In this document: positions 35,541 through 48,849 of the stretch, piece after piece | Numbering within the stretch: the first letter of the stretch is position 1 | How the letters are laid out: the number at the start of each line of letters is the position of its first letter | Origin: Leptodactylus fallax | Lineage: Eukaryota > Chordata > Amphibia > Anura > Leptodactylidae | Length of the DNA: 64,000 bases | Direction of reading: 5' to 3' | Assembly (NCBI GenBank): GCA_947044405.1 | Contig: CAMRHE010000657.1 | Location: forward strand, 584,001-648,000 | The notes under the pieces: model-generated | The model's database searches: none | What the model saw: only the letters and a program-made list of their open reading frames with translations | Told to the model about the DNA's origin: nothing | Position numbers and translations under genes: made by a program

Positions 35541-35936
35541 AATTCATTCTAATCTCTTTAAGTTTATTGTTGATACAATTGCATTAATATTATGTATAGA
35601 TTTGGATTGTTTCATTGTTTTTGCAAAATAATAGCACCCCCTCATGGAAAAAAATAGTGTTTTTGTTTTTTTTTAATGTCCCCACATTTCAGGAGCCATT
35701 CATTTTTTATTTTACAGTTTTTTTTAGGAGACAAGTCATATTGTTTAATATAACCTTTATGGGTAGACATATATTATTGACTAGCTTTTATTTGAGGGTG
35801 AAGAGACAGGAAAGAGTGGATTTTGGAGCTCAATGGGGGACATTTGTTAATAGATTTAACAGAGACACCTCACAAATACACTATTTGGGCTGAACGCCAC
35901 CTTTATAAAGCCACCAAACCACTTTGTCGCAGTGTT

Positions 35937-36210
35937 AGCCTTAGGATGCGGCCCCACTTTGTGTAAAAGCTGCTTTTTTGTTGCAGATTTTGTTGCAGTT
36001 TTTTGAGCCAAAGTCATGAGTGGCTGGAAAAGGAATAGGAAATATAAAGGAAGTTCTTATACTTCTCCCTTCTGTTAGATCCATTCCTGATTTTGCGAGC
36101 ATTTTTGAAAATGTAGCTTTTCCGCTGCAGATTTTTATATGTAATGTGTGGATGGGGTTAGCCAGAATCCAATTCACTTTTACAGTGACTGTAAAACGCA
36201 GCACGTCAGC
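35937..36210. repeat. F1 foldback repeat, copy 7 (incomplete)
   Basis: Left end 'gccttaggatgcggccccac' and arm 'ttttgttgcagattttgttg'. It then passes into a second F1-like segment (tccgctgcagatttttatat, gtgtggatggggttagccag). No matching right terminus is seen. Confidence 0.5.
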
Positions 36211-37960
36211 AAAGATTTTGCTGACATCCGGGAATGCTGGTAAAAAAAGTGTTACTAACCCCTCTTCTGCACCTGCCGTTACACCAGCAGGATGTTTGCC
36301 CTCTATTGCTCTCTGTGTCTGAAGCTCCAGCAATGGTGTCAGTGACTATCCCTGTGGCCACTGCAGCCAAGGCCAGCGTCATCACCCAGCAAACTGGGGC
36401 AAGTGCCGGAGCCCCAAGCTTCTGAGGGGGCCCACTCAGCTGCCGGGCGCTGACTGCTTCACCTTAGGTGGGCCAATGGACCCCTGGTGTTTTTTTTTTA
36501 ATAGGCCGTCACCTGCTGGAGTAACACCAGCAGGTAACAGGCCCTATTTACTTACCGAATACCACTCCTGCTCACAGTTGCCTCTGCTTCCCCTTCAGCT
36601 CTCTAGGAGGCCCTGTGTGTCCCAAATATGTTGGAATCGAGACTGCTATTATTATTATTAGAGTCTGGTGGAGAGGACTGGGACCTCTCCTTTGAAACAG
36701 TGGTGAGGTAGGTTAGAAAGGGACAAGGGGGATAAGGGACACTTTATTTTATTAATTTTACATCATTCCCCACCAGCAGCAAACTTTTTGTTTTTTCGTC
36801 GAAAACCACCATACCTGCTACCTGCATTCACCTCCCCGAATACGTGGTCTTGATTCATGGGTCATCTCTACCTTACTGACATTTTGAAGCTACCTTCACC
36901 CCACCATGGAAACACTTTGACTGCAAAGAAACAACACTCACCTGGACCAATATAGCATGCTATGGAAGATGTCAGCGACACATTTCGATCTTGTAAGCCA
37001 TCTTGTCCACTGACAAGTGGCCTGGTCCAAATCAAAATGGAGACTGACCAATACTGTACAGTTCATTAGGACTTTGCACAGATGGAACACTGCGCGTGTC
37101 ACAATGGGGACAGGGGCGATGACCTCACAAAGAGGCCTTGTCTGCAGGATGGCCATTATACAGTTACATTATCAGGTAGGCGAGCATATAGCTGTCCATG
37201 GCAGCTTGGCCATCCTGTGTAGGGAGAACGGGACAGTATGTGCATGCATGGCTATTAACAATTAATTTGAAAACCATTGCAATGGAAGCTACTGATGCCA
37301 AAAAAAACTAAACTGGCGTTATCAAGGTTACCAACTGGTGGCGGGAGAATCTGTTTCTTCTAGAAATCTTTTCACATTCTACGGATTTCTCTGTAATAAT
37401 AAAGTGAACATAAAAAATATGTTAATATAGCCCTGTCGACCACAACAATAAATGTCACTCAAAACACCTTCCATTCACCAGGAATGCTTTGCCCATCAAA
37501 TATCTGGGGGTGCACTGATATCAGTAGCAGCACATGAACTCCACTACCGTGGATACTTCTGGCTCCCACACTTCAAGAGACTCAGTTGACCCCATTTCCA
37601 CTCACTATTTAGAGGGGCCTGTGAAACTTGGAGCTTCTGACCCACTTTAGCTCCCACGCCTTCTATGTGCTTACCGGCCGGTCTTATTTCACATTTAATC
37701 CAAGATACGGAAGGAGACTAATTAGCTCTGTGTACACAGCTATGGAAGCCACCAACTTGTTGCTTTGTCCTGGTCATGTAATCGCCGGGCTGGTAAAACC
37801 GATGGAAACCCGGCGGACCCTGAAGACTATAATGGGGTTTTAAGCGGACGGGCTCTCCATCTTTCCGGTCCCCATGTGGACCTGAATGACAGAGACCCAA
37901 ACTCTAGCGTGAACCTAGTATCAGCGTCAAATTCAGTGCCAAATTCCTCCGTATGAACAT
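36211..37960. other. intergenic, no gene seen
   Basis: Contains small repeat pieces: an inverted 'gttacaccagcaggatg'/'agtaacaccagcaggtaaca' pair around 36,270-36,540 and a fragment of the 1,596 family near 37,790-37,965 (gactataatggggtttta). The frames of up to 82 codons show no motifs. I see no exon. Confidence 0.45.
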
Positions 37961-37964
37961 TTCC

Positions 37965-38192
37965 TAAGGCTAAGACCCCATGTTGAGGAAAGAGCTTTTT
38001 GTTGCAGATTTTGTTGTTTTTTTTTTTTTTTGAGACAAAGCCAAGAATGTCTACAAAAATAAAGGGAAATATATAGGAAGCTCTTATACTACCACTTTCT
38101 GCCTAATCCATTCCTGGCTTTGGCTCAGAAAAACCCAGCAAAATCCACAACAAAAAAAAGTTTCCACAACATAGAGCCTCAGCCTCAGCTAT
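37965..38192. repeat. F1 foldback repeat, copy 8
   Basis: Left end 'aaggctaagaccccatgttg', right end 'acaacatagagcctcagcct'. Arms carry 'gacaaagccaagaatg' and 'attcctggctttggctc'. A solo right end of another copy (cactatgtggggccttagcc) follows at about 38,222-38,242. Confidence 0.65.
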
Positions 38193-38242
38193 GTTTCCAC
38201 CGCATTTTTTTTTATGCGTTTCACTATGTGGGGCCTTAGCCG

Positions 38243-38820
38243 TAAAGGGATTCTATCATTAAAAAAATCGATTTTTAACTAAAAGCATGTCGGAATAGCC
38301 TTTAGAAAGGCTATTCTTCTCCTACCTTTATTTTTGAGGTACGCGCCGACATTTTTATGTTTTGTCTTCTTTCTTCGTTATGCAAATTAGTCTTCAGAAA
38401 GCACAGGGGGCGTTCCCCCTGCGCTCAAAGCACTGGCTCGTCATAGGTTTCCAGAGCCGCCTCTTCACTCCTCTTCTTACACGAGACCACCACAAAATGG
38501 CTGATGGAACAGCCGACTGCGCATGTTTCGTCGGCCATTTTGCGGTGGTCTCGTGTAAGAAGAGGAGTGAAGAGGAGAAGATGCGTCAGGCGCAGAAGAG
38601 AGAGGCGGCTCTGGAAACCTATGATGAGCCAGTGCTTTGAGCACAGGGGGAACGCCCCCTGTGCTTTCTGAAGACTAATTTGCATAACGAAGAAAGAAGA
38701 CAAAACTCAAAAACGGTGGTGCGGACCTGAAAAAAAAAGGTGGAGAAGAATAGCCTTTCTAAAGACTATTCCGACGTGCTTTTAGTTAAAAATCGATTTT
38801 TTAATGATAGATTTCCTTTA
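38243..38820. repeat. large foldback element A (about 270-bp arms)
   Basis: Begins 'taaagggattctatcattaa' and ends with its inverse 'ttaatgatagatttccttta'. The arms are long and well matched: 'ttcagaaagcacagggggcg', 'tcataggtttccagagccgc' and 'cttacacgagaccaccacaa' all return inverted between 38,530 and 38,690, around a short centre near 38,525. The 92-codon frames on the two strands are the same arm read twice. Non-coding MITE; the TTAA-type border suggests a TTAA-targeting superfamily such as piggyBac or Kolobok, but this is not proved. Confidence 0.85.
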
Positions 38821-38825
38821 TCATT

Positions 38826-39374
38826 CTATCCCTTCTATCATTGGGAAACCCTATTTTCACTAACAGCACGTCGGAATAGCCTTTAGAAAGACTATTCTTC
38901 TCCTACCTTTATTTTTCTGTTCCATAGCATCAGCACCATCCAAGTGTGTGTTCGGGATCCAAATCCCGTGCATGCTCAGTTGACTCACGTTGGACAGAGC
39001 CGGCATTTTGACTTCAAAATGGCCGACTGGACATGCACAGTCAGCACTGTCCAACGCGAAGTGGCAGAGCCGACTGAGCATGTGCAGGATTTGAATCCTG
39101 AACAGACACGATCGGCGGGTGCTGACGCTGCGGAGAGGCGTCAGCACAAGAACAGAGAGGCGGCGCTGGATCTTCAGAAGAGCACGTGACATGAGCACAG
39201 GGGACACCCCCTATGCTTTCTGAAGACTAATTTGCATAAAAAAGAAAGAAGAATATTCTCCAAAACGGCGGCGCGGAACAGAAAAATAAAGGTAGGAGAC
39301 AAATAGTCTTTCTAAAGGCTATTCCGACATGCTGTTTGTGAAAATAGGGTTTCCCAATGATAGAATCCCTTTAA
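38826..39374. repeat. large foldback element B, tandem to A
   Basis: Begins 'ctatcccttctatcattggg' and ends 'cccaatgatagaatcccttt'. Arms include 'aacagcacgtcggaatagcc' with its inverse 'ggctattccgacatgctgtt', and 'gttggacagagccggcattt' around the centre near 39,020-39,050. Outer arms are related to element A, inner arms partly different, so the two are divergent members of one family lying side by side. Confidence 0.85.
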
Positions 39375-39640
39375 GGAGTTTTCTGGGATTTTTTCTGGGC
39401 TAGGTGTCGTGGGGGCCGACACCTGGCCCTTGGAATGATCAGATGTACTATATGTACTATACAGATGTACTACATGTACTATACAGTGTACAGATTTAGA
39501 AGCAGAGTGCTCAGTGCACTGTATATTGGCCATGTGGCTTTACGGCAGCTCTGCTTCCATTGAAGTGATAGTGATGACCTGTCCTAACAATGGGTCATCA
39601 AAGAAACTAGTTCAGGAGAACCAAGTAGAACCTATTGTTG
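39375..39640. repeat. TTAA-type foldback repeat (F2), decayed
   Basis: 'gagttttctgggattttttc', 'gtgggggccgacacctggcc', 'gatgacctgtcctaacaatg' and 'caggagaacc' follow the F2 order. Confidence 0.45.
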
Positions 39641-40434
39641 GACACCGCTGAAAGCAACCTGTTCGGAAAAATAAAACTGATTTTCAGTCACAGAAACCTG
39701 CCATGTGTGAATAATATATCCTATACTTTGTTATGTCACCTGAAAACAAGATGTATTGAGCAACTTGTGGTCTGGAGCCGAAAAACACTGGAATCAAGAA
39801 CACACACCATCACATTACATTATTGCTGTCCATGAAATGTTGCAACACTCAGCAGATCCAGCAGATGTCACCCGGCGATCAGTAATGTGGAATGTATAGT
39901 CTACACTACATACAAATACTTTGCTCAGTTTTTAAGGTCTTGTTGATACCAGGGCAGGTCTGTGCCAAAATGCCAGATGTGGTGGTGGAAAGTGGGATGT
40001 TTGGTCCACATAGTCCATATATCTTCTGTTACAGTCGCAGCAGCTGCATCATACATATGTGTCAACAGCCCTCATTTTGGCAGGACAAATCCACGATTCA
40101 TACAGATCCACAATAAGATAAGGTTTATTCAATCCTGCCCAACAGTGGGCATTTTGGGGGTATTCAAGGTCTTTTCCTGGAAGCGTTCCTTAAATGTCAA
40201 ATCTCAGTGTTGGTGTTGCATGATACAGCAGAGTGGTTGGGGGGTAGAAGGGTTTGCGAAGGTGATGTGCTGGTAACATATGGTTCCAAAAATATCTGTG
40301 CTGCAAATGTGTTTCCTATAAACTCCTTCCATTAACATCTTTACATTAATGCATTTGCTTATACTGACCACAATCCAATCTAAGGTAGCACGTATAATTT
40401 CTATTGACATCTTACATCATAGAGGATATCCCAC
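39641..40434. other. intergenic, no gene seen
   Basis: Frames up to 104 codons overlap each other without motifs. No exon is recognised. Confidence 0.45.
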
Positions 40435-40600
40435 ATACACTGAATTGTCAAAAGTGCTATATGTGGACACCCGACTATCATACCTACAGTATATGAACTT
40501 CTAGGACATCACATTTAATACCATGAGTTTTAATACTGAGTTGGGTTCTCTCTTGCAGTTATTACGGCCCTCCCTTTGTTTTCTACAGTCCTAGTTACAA
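40435..40600. mobile_element. end of a Tc1-like element
   Basis: 'gtgctatatgtggacacccg', 'actatcatacctacagtata', 'taataccatgagttttaata' and 'gttattacggccctcccttt' follow the order of the terminus of the Tc1-like family whose opposite end is at 21,560-21,625. The rest of the element is absent. Confidence 0.5.
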
Positions 40601-41181
40601 CTAAACACTCTGGAATCTTCTTTGTATGAATAACAGTATTGTCATCTGTTTTCTTTTTAATAAAACAGGAATATAATGGAACCTCATAGGCCTCAGGGTA
40701 AAGCTCATGTAAGATGCGCTATCCTTGTGACTCCGTGTCCTTGTTTGCTTGAGTTCATGTGTACACATGATTCATGTTAATGGCAATGTGTCACCAAAAA
40801 TGATCCAATGTTTAAAACAAGTTTTTAGGGTGAACATTTTTCCTTAAAGAGGTTGGTCACTTTCAGACAAATATTAAAAAGTTTTTTAGTAGCACTTTGT
40901 ACTACTACTTCAAGTAAAAACATGAAAAATGTGAAAAAGAGACACGTTTCCCCTCCTTTTTTGCTTAGGTTTTCCTCTATACAGTATATAAAAAACGAAA
41001 AAACATGCAAAAATAAAAACAACATAAAAATAAAGCCTTATGTGTCGCCGAAAAAAAGACGCAAAAATTATTTGAATAACCTGAGCGAAAAAAATGTTAT
41101 AGCCCTCAAAACCACATGTACAAAAAAAACTGAAAATGTGTCCGATCCTGAACCAGGGAAAATAATCCAGTACTGAAGTGG
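40601..41181. other. intergenic, no gene seen
   Basis: A-rich (40,900-41,130). The 107-codon frame (40,853-41,176) is lysine/asparagine-rich low-complexity reading without motif. Confidence 0.45.
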
Positions 41182-41966
41182 TTAAAGGGGTTTTCCCTTG
41201 AACATAACTATACTTAAATTTGTAGACAATTAAAAGTTAAACATTTTTACGAATATAAGAAATTAAGGCAGGGTTCACACTACCGTTGGATATCTGTTAT
41301 GATAGTGTCCATTAAAAAAAAAAAAAAACAGGACCCAATCATAACAGACATTAACGAACACTAACTGATGTTAATGTGTTTGTTTTTTTTACCTGATCCA
41401 TTTAATGGACACATAAGCGTCAGTTACTGTCCGTTAGTGTCTGTTTTTATACTGTCCGTTTTTTGCTTTTTTATGTTTCTGCTTTCTAAGCATGCGCAGA
41501 GAAAAATGGACAGTAATAACGGACAGTATAATGGACACCCGTCCGTTACTGTCTGTTACCCATAGACTTTAATGTTAAAAAATAACAGACGCTTGACGTC
41601 CGTCATGAAACCATTTTTTTTCAACTGACTCAAAAGTCCTGCATGTAGGATTTTTTTGTCTGCGAAAAAACAGACAGGTGACGGATTGGGTGCAAACGGA
41701 CATTAACAGACACAAGATAAAATCCCATTGAAATGAATGGAAATTTTAACGGATTTGTGACGCTTCTGATAGTGTCCGTTGCTAAAATCTCATAACGGAC
41801 ACTACTGACGGTCACCAGCAGTAATGTGAACGCCCCCTAAAAGTTTTGCAGGGTTTAAAAAAAATATTCTCTGATTTTAAATTTTAGTTACTTACATTTG
41901 CAAAATGTTTAACTTTTAATTGTCTGCAAATACATATGTGGTTATGTTCATGAGAAAACCCCTTTA
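41182..41966. repeat. TTAA foldback element carrying a second foldback
   Basis: The left arm after TTAA (41,182-41,185) reads 'aggggttttcccttgaacat' ... 'caattaaaagttaaacattt'. The right arm is its inverse ('aaatgtttaacttttaattg' ... 'atgttcatgagaaaacccct'), ending at TTAG. It is the same family as 44,621-45,124. The loop is occupied by another foldback element. Confidence 0.8.
41270..41838. repeat. nested foldback element
   Basis: Ends 'ggcagggttcacactaccgt' and 'cagtaatgtgaacgccccct' are inverted. The arms hold 'gttatgatagtgtcc' with its inverse, and many 'gacagtaacgga'-like words. Sits entirely between the arms of the 41,182 element, so it inserted later. Confidence 0.75.
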
Positions 41967-42322
41967 GGCTGGGGACCCACGTTGGAAACACGTAGAGTTT
42001 AGGCTGCGGAGTTTCCGCTGCAAAATATGCTGCGTTTTACATTACCTGCAAAGTGGATGGGATTCTGGCTAATCCCATTCACACATTGCAGAAAAAAATC
42101 TTCAGCGGAAATGCTGCGATTTCAAAATCACAACATGTCACTTATACCTACGGAAACGCTGGCGCTTTCCGGAGAAGTATAATAGAAGCAGAAAATCTGC
42201 AGAGGAAAACTCTGCAGACTTCCTGTGAAATACACTGTGGAAAAAATTCACGATACGTTTCCGCCGATGTCTTTTCTGCAGCGTTTTTTGGCACTGATTC
42301 ACTGCATGTGGTCTTAGCCTCA
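41967..42322. repeat. F1 foldback repeat, copy 9
   Basis: Left end 'ggctggggacccacgttgga', right end 'ctgcatgtggtcttagcctc'. The centre contains 'gctgcgatttcaaaatcaca'. It starts exactly where the preceding TTAA element ends. Confidence 0.65.
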
Positions 42323-43646
42323 AATGGAATCTGTCAGCTTCTGCATCACTGTTAAACTATGTATGGTGCCATGTAGGATTATTAAACCCTAATTTGATGC
42401 CTACAGTCTTGACTTCTTCATGTAAATGAGGTGCCTGGAGAACCAAGGGTGTGGATTCCCAGGCATGAGCACCATCCATCACTCCGTCTCCCCTCCTGCT
42501 GAACTCACATTATCCTCAGAACCAGAGCAGCAGAAAATATAAGCGTCATCGTGGAGCACACGACTTTGCAAGTGTACTGTCAGATGGGCGTTCCCCACCA
42601 CCCAGAGACAACACTAGGCTATAAAGGCCGCCCTCCTGACAGTATTGTGATATCAGAATCTGAAACAGATGGCACCCATATCTTTGCATGGGGAAAGATA
42701 CAAACAAACCTGAAAGTGCACTGAAATCCAACCGTGGACAGATTTGTAATAGTATATAACATGCCCAGTGTTAGAGGACATGAATGGTCCTCTTTACATA
42801 CACTGACATTATTAGTGCATGCTGCATAAATATAGAGGTGTAACATGTATCTTCTGCGCCCCAATGCAAAATATGTACTAGAGTCCCCACTTACCATGTG
42901 CTATCCATAATACTGGTGTCTTCTTAAGTTACCAAGAGGTTTTTGGGCCCCCTGAGTCTCCAGGGCTTGGTAGCAATAGCTATCCCCTATAACTACACCC
43001 CTGTATAAATACACAAATACATGTACACTATCGCAACATCATCTCCATGGGCTACGCCCGATAAAGACAAACCCATTCTGAAGACTTTTCCAAAACAACT
43101 GTATCTAAACACACTTGAACACTTCACCTTCACTTCACCTGCATAATTTTGTGTTTTCTTTTCTTATTGCAAAACAGGTTTTTCAAGTTAACATTTAAGC
43201 CTGTAATAGGCTATAGAGGGATTAGGAAAGACGAAACATCCTCGTGCAGCAGTCACCGCAATGGGGGCAAAGTTAAATGCAATACATGCACCCCCTCACC
43301 TGTGAAAACAAATCCCATAGCTGAAAATTAACAGTGCAATGAAAATTAACAGTGCAATAAAATGTTTAAAGCATAGGGTATGCGTAACCTGTTGTGTGAG
43401 AAGGTATTTACCCTGAAGTGGCCCTGTAAGTTCTCCTGGCATGTCTCTTCTAGAAAATATTTGCAATCCCCATAATATAAAAATTCTAGAACATCTTTTC
43501 TTATAAGGCCTTATTCACATGTCCGTTTTACAACAGATGTGTGCTGTCAGTATTCTCTGCCAACGGCATACATGATATAATATAAAGAGGGGAAAACGGC
43601 ACATTGATTATTGCTTTTTTTTGTCTGATTTCTGGTCTACTTCCAC
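42323..43646. other. intergenic, no gene seen
   Basis: Contains an 18-bp direct duplication (tgaaaattaacagtgcaa) at about 43,321-43,358. The 60- and 92-codon frames are not recognised. Confidence 0.45.
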
Positions 43647-43745
43647 TTTTTTCCCATCACCCACGACAGCACCCAGCGAGAGGATCCGCCCCCAGGGACA
43701 GGAAACCTACGGTACAAAAAGTTGGAGCCTCTCCTACACCCTCAG
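43647..43745. repeat. DIRS left terminal repeat
   Basis: Starts 'ttttttcccatcacccacga' and runs to 'ggagcctctcctacaccctc'. From 'acccacgacagca' inward it is the inverse of the right terminus; the outermost bases differ between the two ends. Confidence 0.8.
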
Positions 43746-44201
43746 TTGTTTCCTGTCCCTGGAGGAAGACCTACGTGCCTGCTTTGAGGCAGGCTTACCT
43801 GATGGCATAGGAAAGAGTTGGTCCTGGTAGGGGTTGCCTCTCTTCTTTCACGGGTGGGTGTTAGCTGTGGCCCGGTCTGGAGTTGGTGCCGTCCCCCTAG
43901 CTATGCGCCACTGGTGTTTCGAGCGCGGAGGTTCCGATATCCAGGCAGAAGAAGTGTGTTTCCTCTGCTTTTGGCCACAGGAGTTCCGGGACTGTGGGGA
44001 GACACATTGAGGTGCCAGTCCGGAAGTAATGGGGGTGGGTTCTGGTGGAAGGGTGTGGTTTGGCGGAAATTAGGGTGTGTTTTCCTGCGGAAGGGGCGTG
44101 ACTTAGCGGCTGAATGGCCATATAATACAGGTTGAGGGACAGTAGAACTGCTGCTGAGCAAGTTCCTGGCCCTCCCTGCATTGTGAACACTTCTCTACAG
44201 T

Positions 44202-46100
44202 ATGGAAAACCAGCAGCTATAGCCACAGCTGCAGTTACAGTCACAGACACAATCCCAGCAGTCGCTGGCAAGAGGAAGACCCCAAGAAGGAGGGCAAGAT
44301 GAAGGTCCACCTCCGCCTTTCTCGGTATGCTAGGGGATGTAAGTGGTTGTGTGCCAACACTTTATTATTTTTTATTGATTGATTGGTCCCTCTGTTTTTT
44401 GTAGGATTATTTCTAGGAAATCAGATCTTTTTGTAGGTTTTTTCTAGGAAAGCCTTGGCGAAATCTAAGAATAAAGAATGTGCCATATGTAGAGCAAGAC
44501 TTTCTTCTTCGTATGAGAAAAAGCTCTGCCCAACATGCATTGATAGAACTATTGTTGAGGAGTCCCCGTAATTCTTACATGGTATCAGATCTATGATACA
44601 GGAGGAAGTCAGGAGTTCCCTTAAATGGGTATTCCCATGAACATAACCATTTTTAAATTAGAAAATAATTAAAAGTTAAACATTTTTGCAAATATAAGTA
44701 ATTAAACATTTTGCAGAGTTTTAAAGATTTTTCTCTAAATATCTTGTGGTTATGAGTTGCCTTGATCGGTTGCCAGTGGATACGACCATGAATGCAGGAC
44801 CTTCCTAAGGTCAGAAAGTCAGCCTTAATTTGCCTTATTGTGGCCAGGATATCTTCTGATACATGTAGTGTCCCTGTCTGATAAACGAGCTACAATAAGA
44901 AAATCATGGCTGGGTTCCTGACAAGTCCCAGACCATAGAAAGTTTCTGCATTCATGGTAGTATCCACTGGCAACTGATCAAGACAACAGATGTCACCACT
45001 AAGATGGTTAGAGAAAATCTTTAAAACTCTGCAAAATTTTTAGCTACTTATATTTGCAAAAATCTTTAACTTTTAATTATATACAAATATAAATATGATT
45101 ATGTTCATGGCAATACCCCTTTAAGGGTAAAAGTGGCCAGAAAAAGAAGTCCAGTTCCTCTACCCGGGGTCGTGACTCCTCTTCTGAGCGGGAGTCTTTT
45201 CAGGGCGAAAGTGGAAAATTATCTGATGTAGAGAGAGGACAGTCGAGGACACTGACAAGTTTCTCAAAGCCATTCGAGCGACTATGAGGATTGAGGACTC
45301 TACACCCTCCCGTTCTATGCAGGACATAATGTTTGGAGGTTCGTCAAAAGAGACACTTTCCGGTCCATAAAAATATTATATCGCTTATTAAGAGAGAATG
45401 GAAAAAGCCGTACAAAAAGGGTTTTATCCCCAGAGGAGTTAAGCGTAAGTACCCGTTTGAAGAGGGAGCTTGCTCTTCTTGGGATAATCTTTCGAGGACA
45501 TGGGTACCCTGAAGGATCCCTTAGACAAGAAAGCAGAAAGCTTCCTAAGGCGTTCTTGGGAGTCAGTAGGAGCGTCCCTCAAGCCCAATATAGCGGCTAT
45601 TTGTACTGCAAAATCCCTTATGATCTGTCTAGGGAAGCTGGAAAATCAATTAAGGGATAAGGCCCCAAGAAAGCAGATTTTGTCAGCCCTGCTGACTATT
45701 AGAAAAGCTGCAGATTTTTTGGCAGATGCTTCAGCAGACGCTGTAAGGTTATCAGCTCGCCCTTGCCCTGACCAACTCTGTCAGAAGAGCTATATGGCTG
45801 AATAGTTGGACAGGTGATGTAGGGTCTAAGACCCAGCTGTGCAATTTGTCCTGTGACGGTGAATATCTCTTTGGACCAGCCTTGGCTGACGTCTTAGCTA
45901 AGGAAGCAGATAAAAAGAGAGGTTTTCCTGTGCCTTCCTCTGGGCGTACACGGAGGTCCTTTCGTCCCTTTGGAGCATACAGTAGGCAAAAATTTGTCAA
46001 GTCCAGAGATAATAGCTGGTCAGAAACCAATAAGAAACAAAAGGGGTTCTTATTTAGCAACTTACCCCGTTATGAAGATCCAAGACCCAATAGGCAATGA
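44202..46100 (+). pseudogene. DIRS gag-like region, disrupted
   Basis: Starts near an ATG at 44,202 (followed after a few codons by a stop) with Gln-rich sequence. About 44,479-44,538 encodes a C-x2-C-x12-C-x2-C cluster (CAICRARL ... LCPTC), a metal-binding pattern. A TTAA foldback element interrupts the region at 44,621-45,124; coding resumes with Lys/Ser-rich text (gtggccagaaaaagaagtcc). Further pieces in two frames lie at 45,457-46,100 (NQLRDKAPRKQILSALLTIR). The likely role is a structural gag protein; it is not translatable as it stands. Confidence 0.6.
44621..45124. mobile_element. TTAA-flanked foldback element inside DIRS gag
   Basis: TTAA at 44,621-44,624 and 45,121-45,124 flanks inverted arms 'atgggtattcccatgaacat' and 'atgttcatggcaataccccт'-type (the last bases are cccct). 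Arms extend about 130 bp (aaattaaaagttaaacattt class). The gag reading continues on both sides, which proves insertion and TTAA duplication. Same family as 41,182-41,966. No coding capacity. Confidence 0.85.
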
Positions 46101-47329
46101 CACCAGGCCCCGGGTAGGGGGGAGACTGAGGAAATTCCTTCCTGGCTGGAGGAAAATTTCATCAAGCCCTTGGATCCTGGATACGGTGGGAGTAGGCCTG
46201 AAGTTGGAGTTCTCTTCTCCTCCGCCTTCAAGTTTCCAGATTACCAGAACTCAGACTTCCCTAACCTCTCAATCGGCTCTGGAATTGGAAGTGAAGAGCC
46301 TGATCTTGAAAGGGGTGCTGATTCCAGTTCCCCAGGAAGAGGAGAGGCAGGGGATTATTCCCATCTGTTCTTGGTAAGGAAACCCGATGGCTCCTACAGA
46401 ACCATAATAAATCTAAGAAGGTTAAATCAGCTTCTGTCTTACAAGAAATTCCAGATGGAGACAGTGCAGTCAGCAGTGAGATTGTTAACTCCCAATTGCT
46501 GGATAGCGGTGATAGACCTGAAAGACACTTAGTACCATGTTCCAATTTTTCCAGGTCACCAGAGGTTCTTGCAAATAGCAGTAGAGATGGGGGGGGGGGG
46601 GGGGGGTGGAAAGGTGGTTCAGCATTACCAATATCAGGCCCCAACCTTTGGAATCTTCATGGCTCCAAGAGTCTTTACCAAAATAGTGGCAGAAATGGGG
46701 GCACATGTAAGAGAGAAAGACGTTCTGTTTATTCCATATCTAGACAACTTTCTCATTGTGGCAGGATAGAATGTTTAGAAAGATTCAGAGTAGTACTGAA
46801 CATTTTGGAGGAATTAGGTTGGTGGTGAATCTAGAGAAGTCAAGTTTAGTTCCCTCCCACCAGAAAAAGTTTCTAGGGATCATTCTAGATTCCCCCAGAG
46901 TCACTATAAGAAAAGCTATGTCCATCCTGGGGACTCTCACGGCTTGTATTCCAGCGGTACCTTGGGCTCAGAGCCACTCCCAAGACCTGCTGTGGGAAAT
47001 GCTGGCAGCCTGGCGTCAGGAAGAGAAAATTCTCGACAAATTCATGTGGGTGAAGCCCTGGGTTGGTTGGTAGTCAGGAGTCACCTAGAAATTGGAGTTC
47101 CATGGAAGATCTCAGATTCCCTAATTATTATCACGGATGCCAGCCCTTGGGGGTGGAGTGCCCACATGGGGGATCAGGTATTCCAGGGCTGCTGATCAAG
47201 GAGTCTTTCTCAGGCCACCTCGAATCAGAGAGAACTAATGGCGGTTCTGGAGACCTTGAAAGCCGTAGGTCGGGGTATTCGGAATCGCCATGTCAGGATC
47301 ATGTCCGACAATATGACTACAGTTTCATA

Positions 47330-48257
<928 letters not shown>

Positions 48258-48849
48258 TATATAAACAGACAAGGGGGTACAAGGTCCCTTCCCCTTATGA
48301 AAATAATGGCCCGGATCCGGATTCTACATCTGTCAGAGCCTCTGGTTCTCTCCTTGTTCGCTCTGCATATCAGGGGGTCAGACAATTTCAGAACAGATTT
48401 CTTGAGACATCACAGTCTGAATCAGAGCGAGTGGGAATTGAACTCGTCCATCTTTTTAGAGATCACCAAGGTTTGGGGGTCCCGGAAATAGATCTCTTTG
48501 CCTTATCAAACAAGAAAGTGGAGAGATTTTTTTTTCCCTAAACCCAGAGGAATGCTCTGTCCCACAAGTGGGATTTCAATCTAGCTTACGTTTTTCCTCC
48601 CTTCTTTCTCATTCCAGCAGTTCTGAAGAAGACCAGGGAGGATTGAGCGAGGGTTATTCTAATTGCCCCCTTTTGGCCGAGGAGAGCCTGGTTTACCTGG
48701 CTAAGGATCCTGTCCGTTTCGGACCCTTGGATTCTCCCAGTCAGCCAGGACCTTCTAGGTCAGGGCCCCATCTCCACCCGGAGTCCAGACACTTACATTT
48801 GACGGCTTGGAATTTGAGCGGAGATTACTAGCCTCAAAAGGGTTTTCTC

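Noticed and set aside
38362..38703. Two 92-codon frames with almost the same protein on opposite strands
   Set aside because: They are the two arms of one palindromic element.
46569..46769. Glycine-rich protein start (MGGGGGGG-like)
   Set aside because: It is a run of about 18 Gs inside the decayed DIRS reverse transcriptase.
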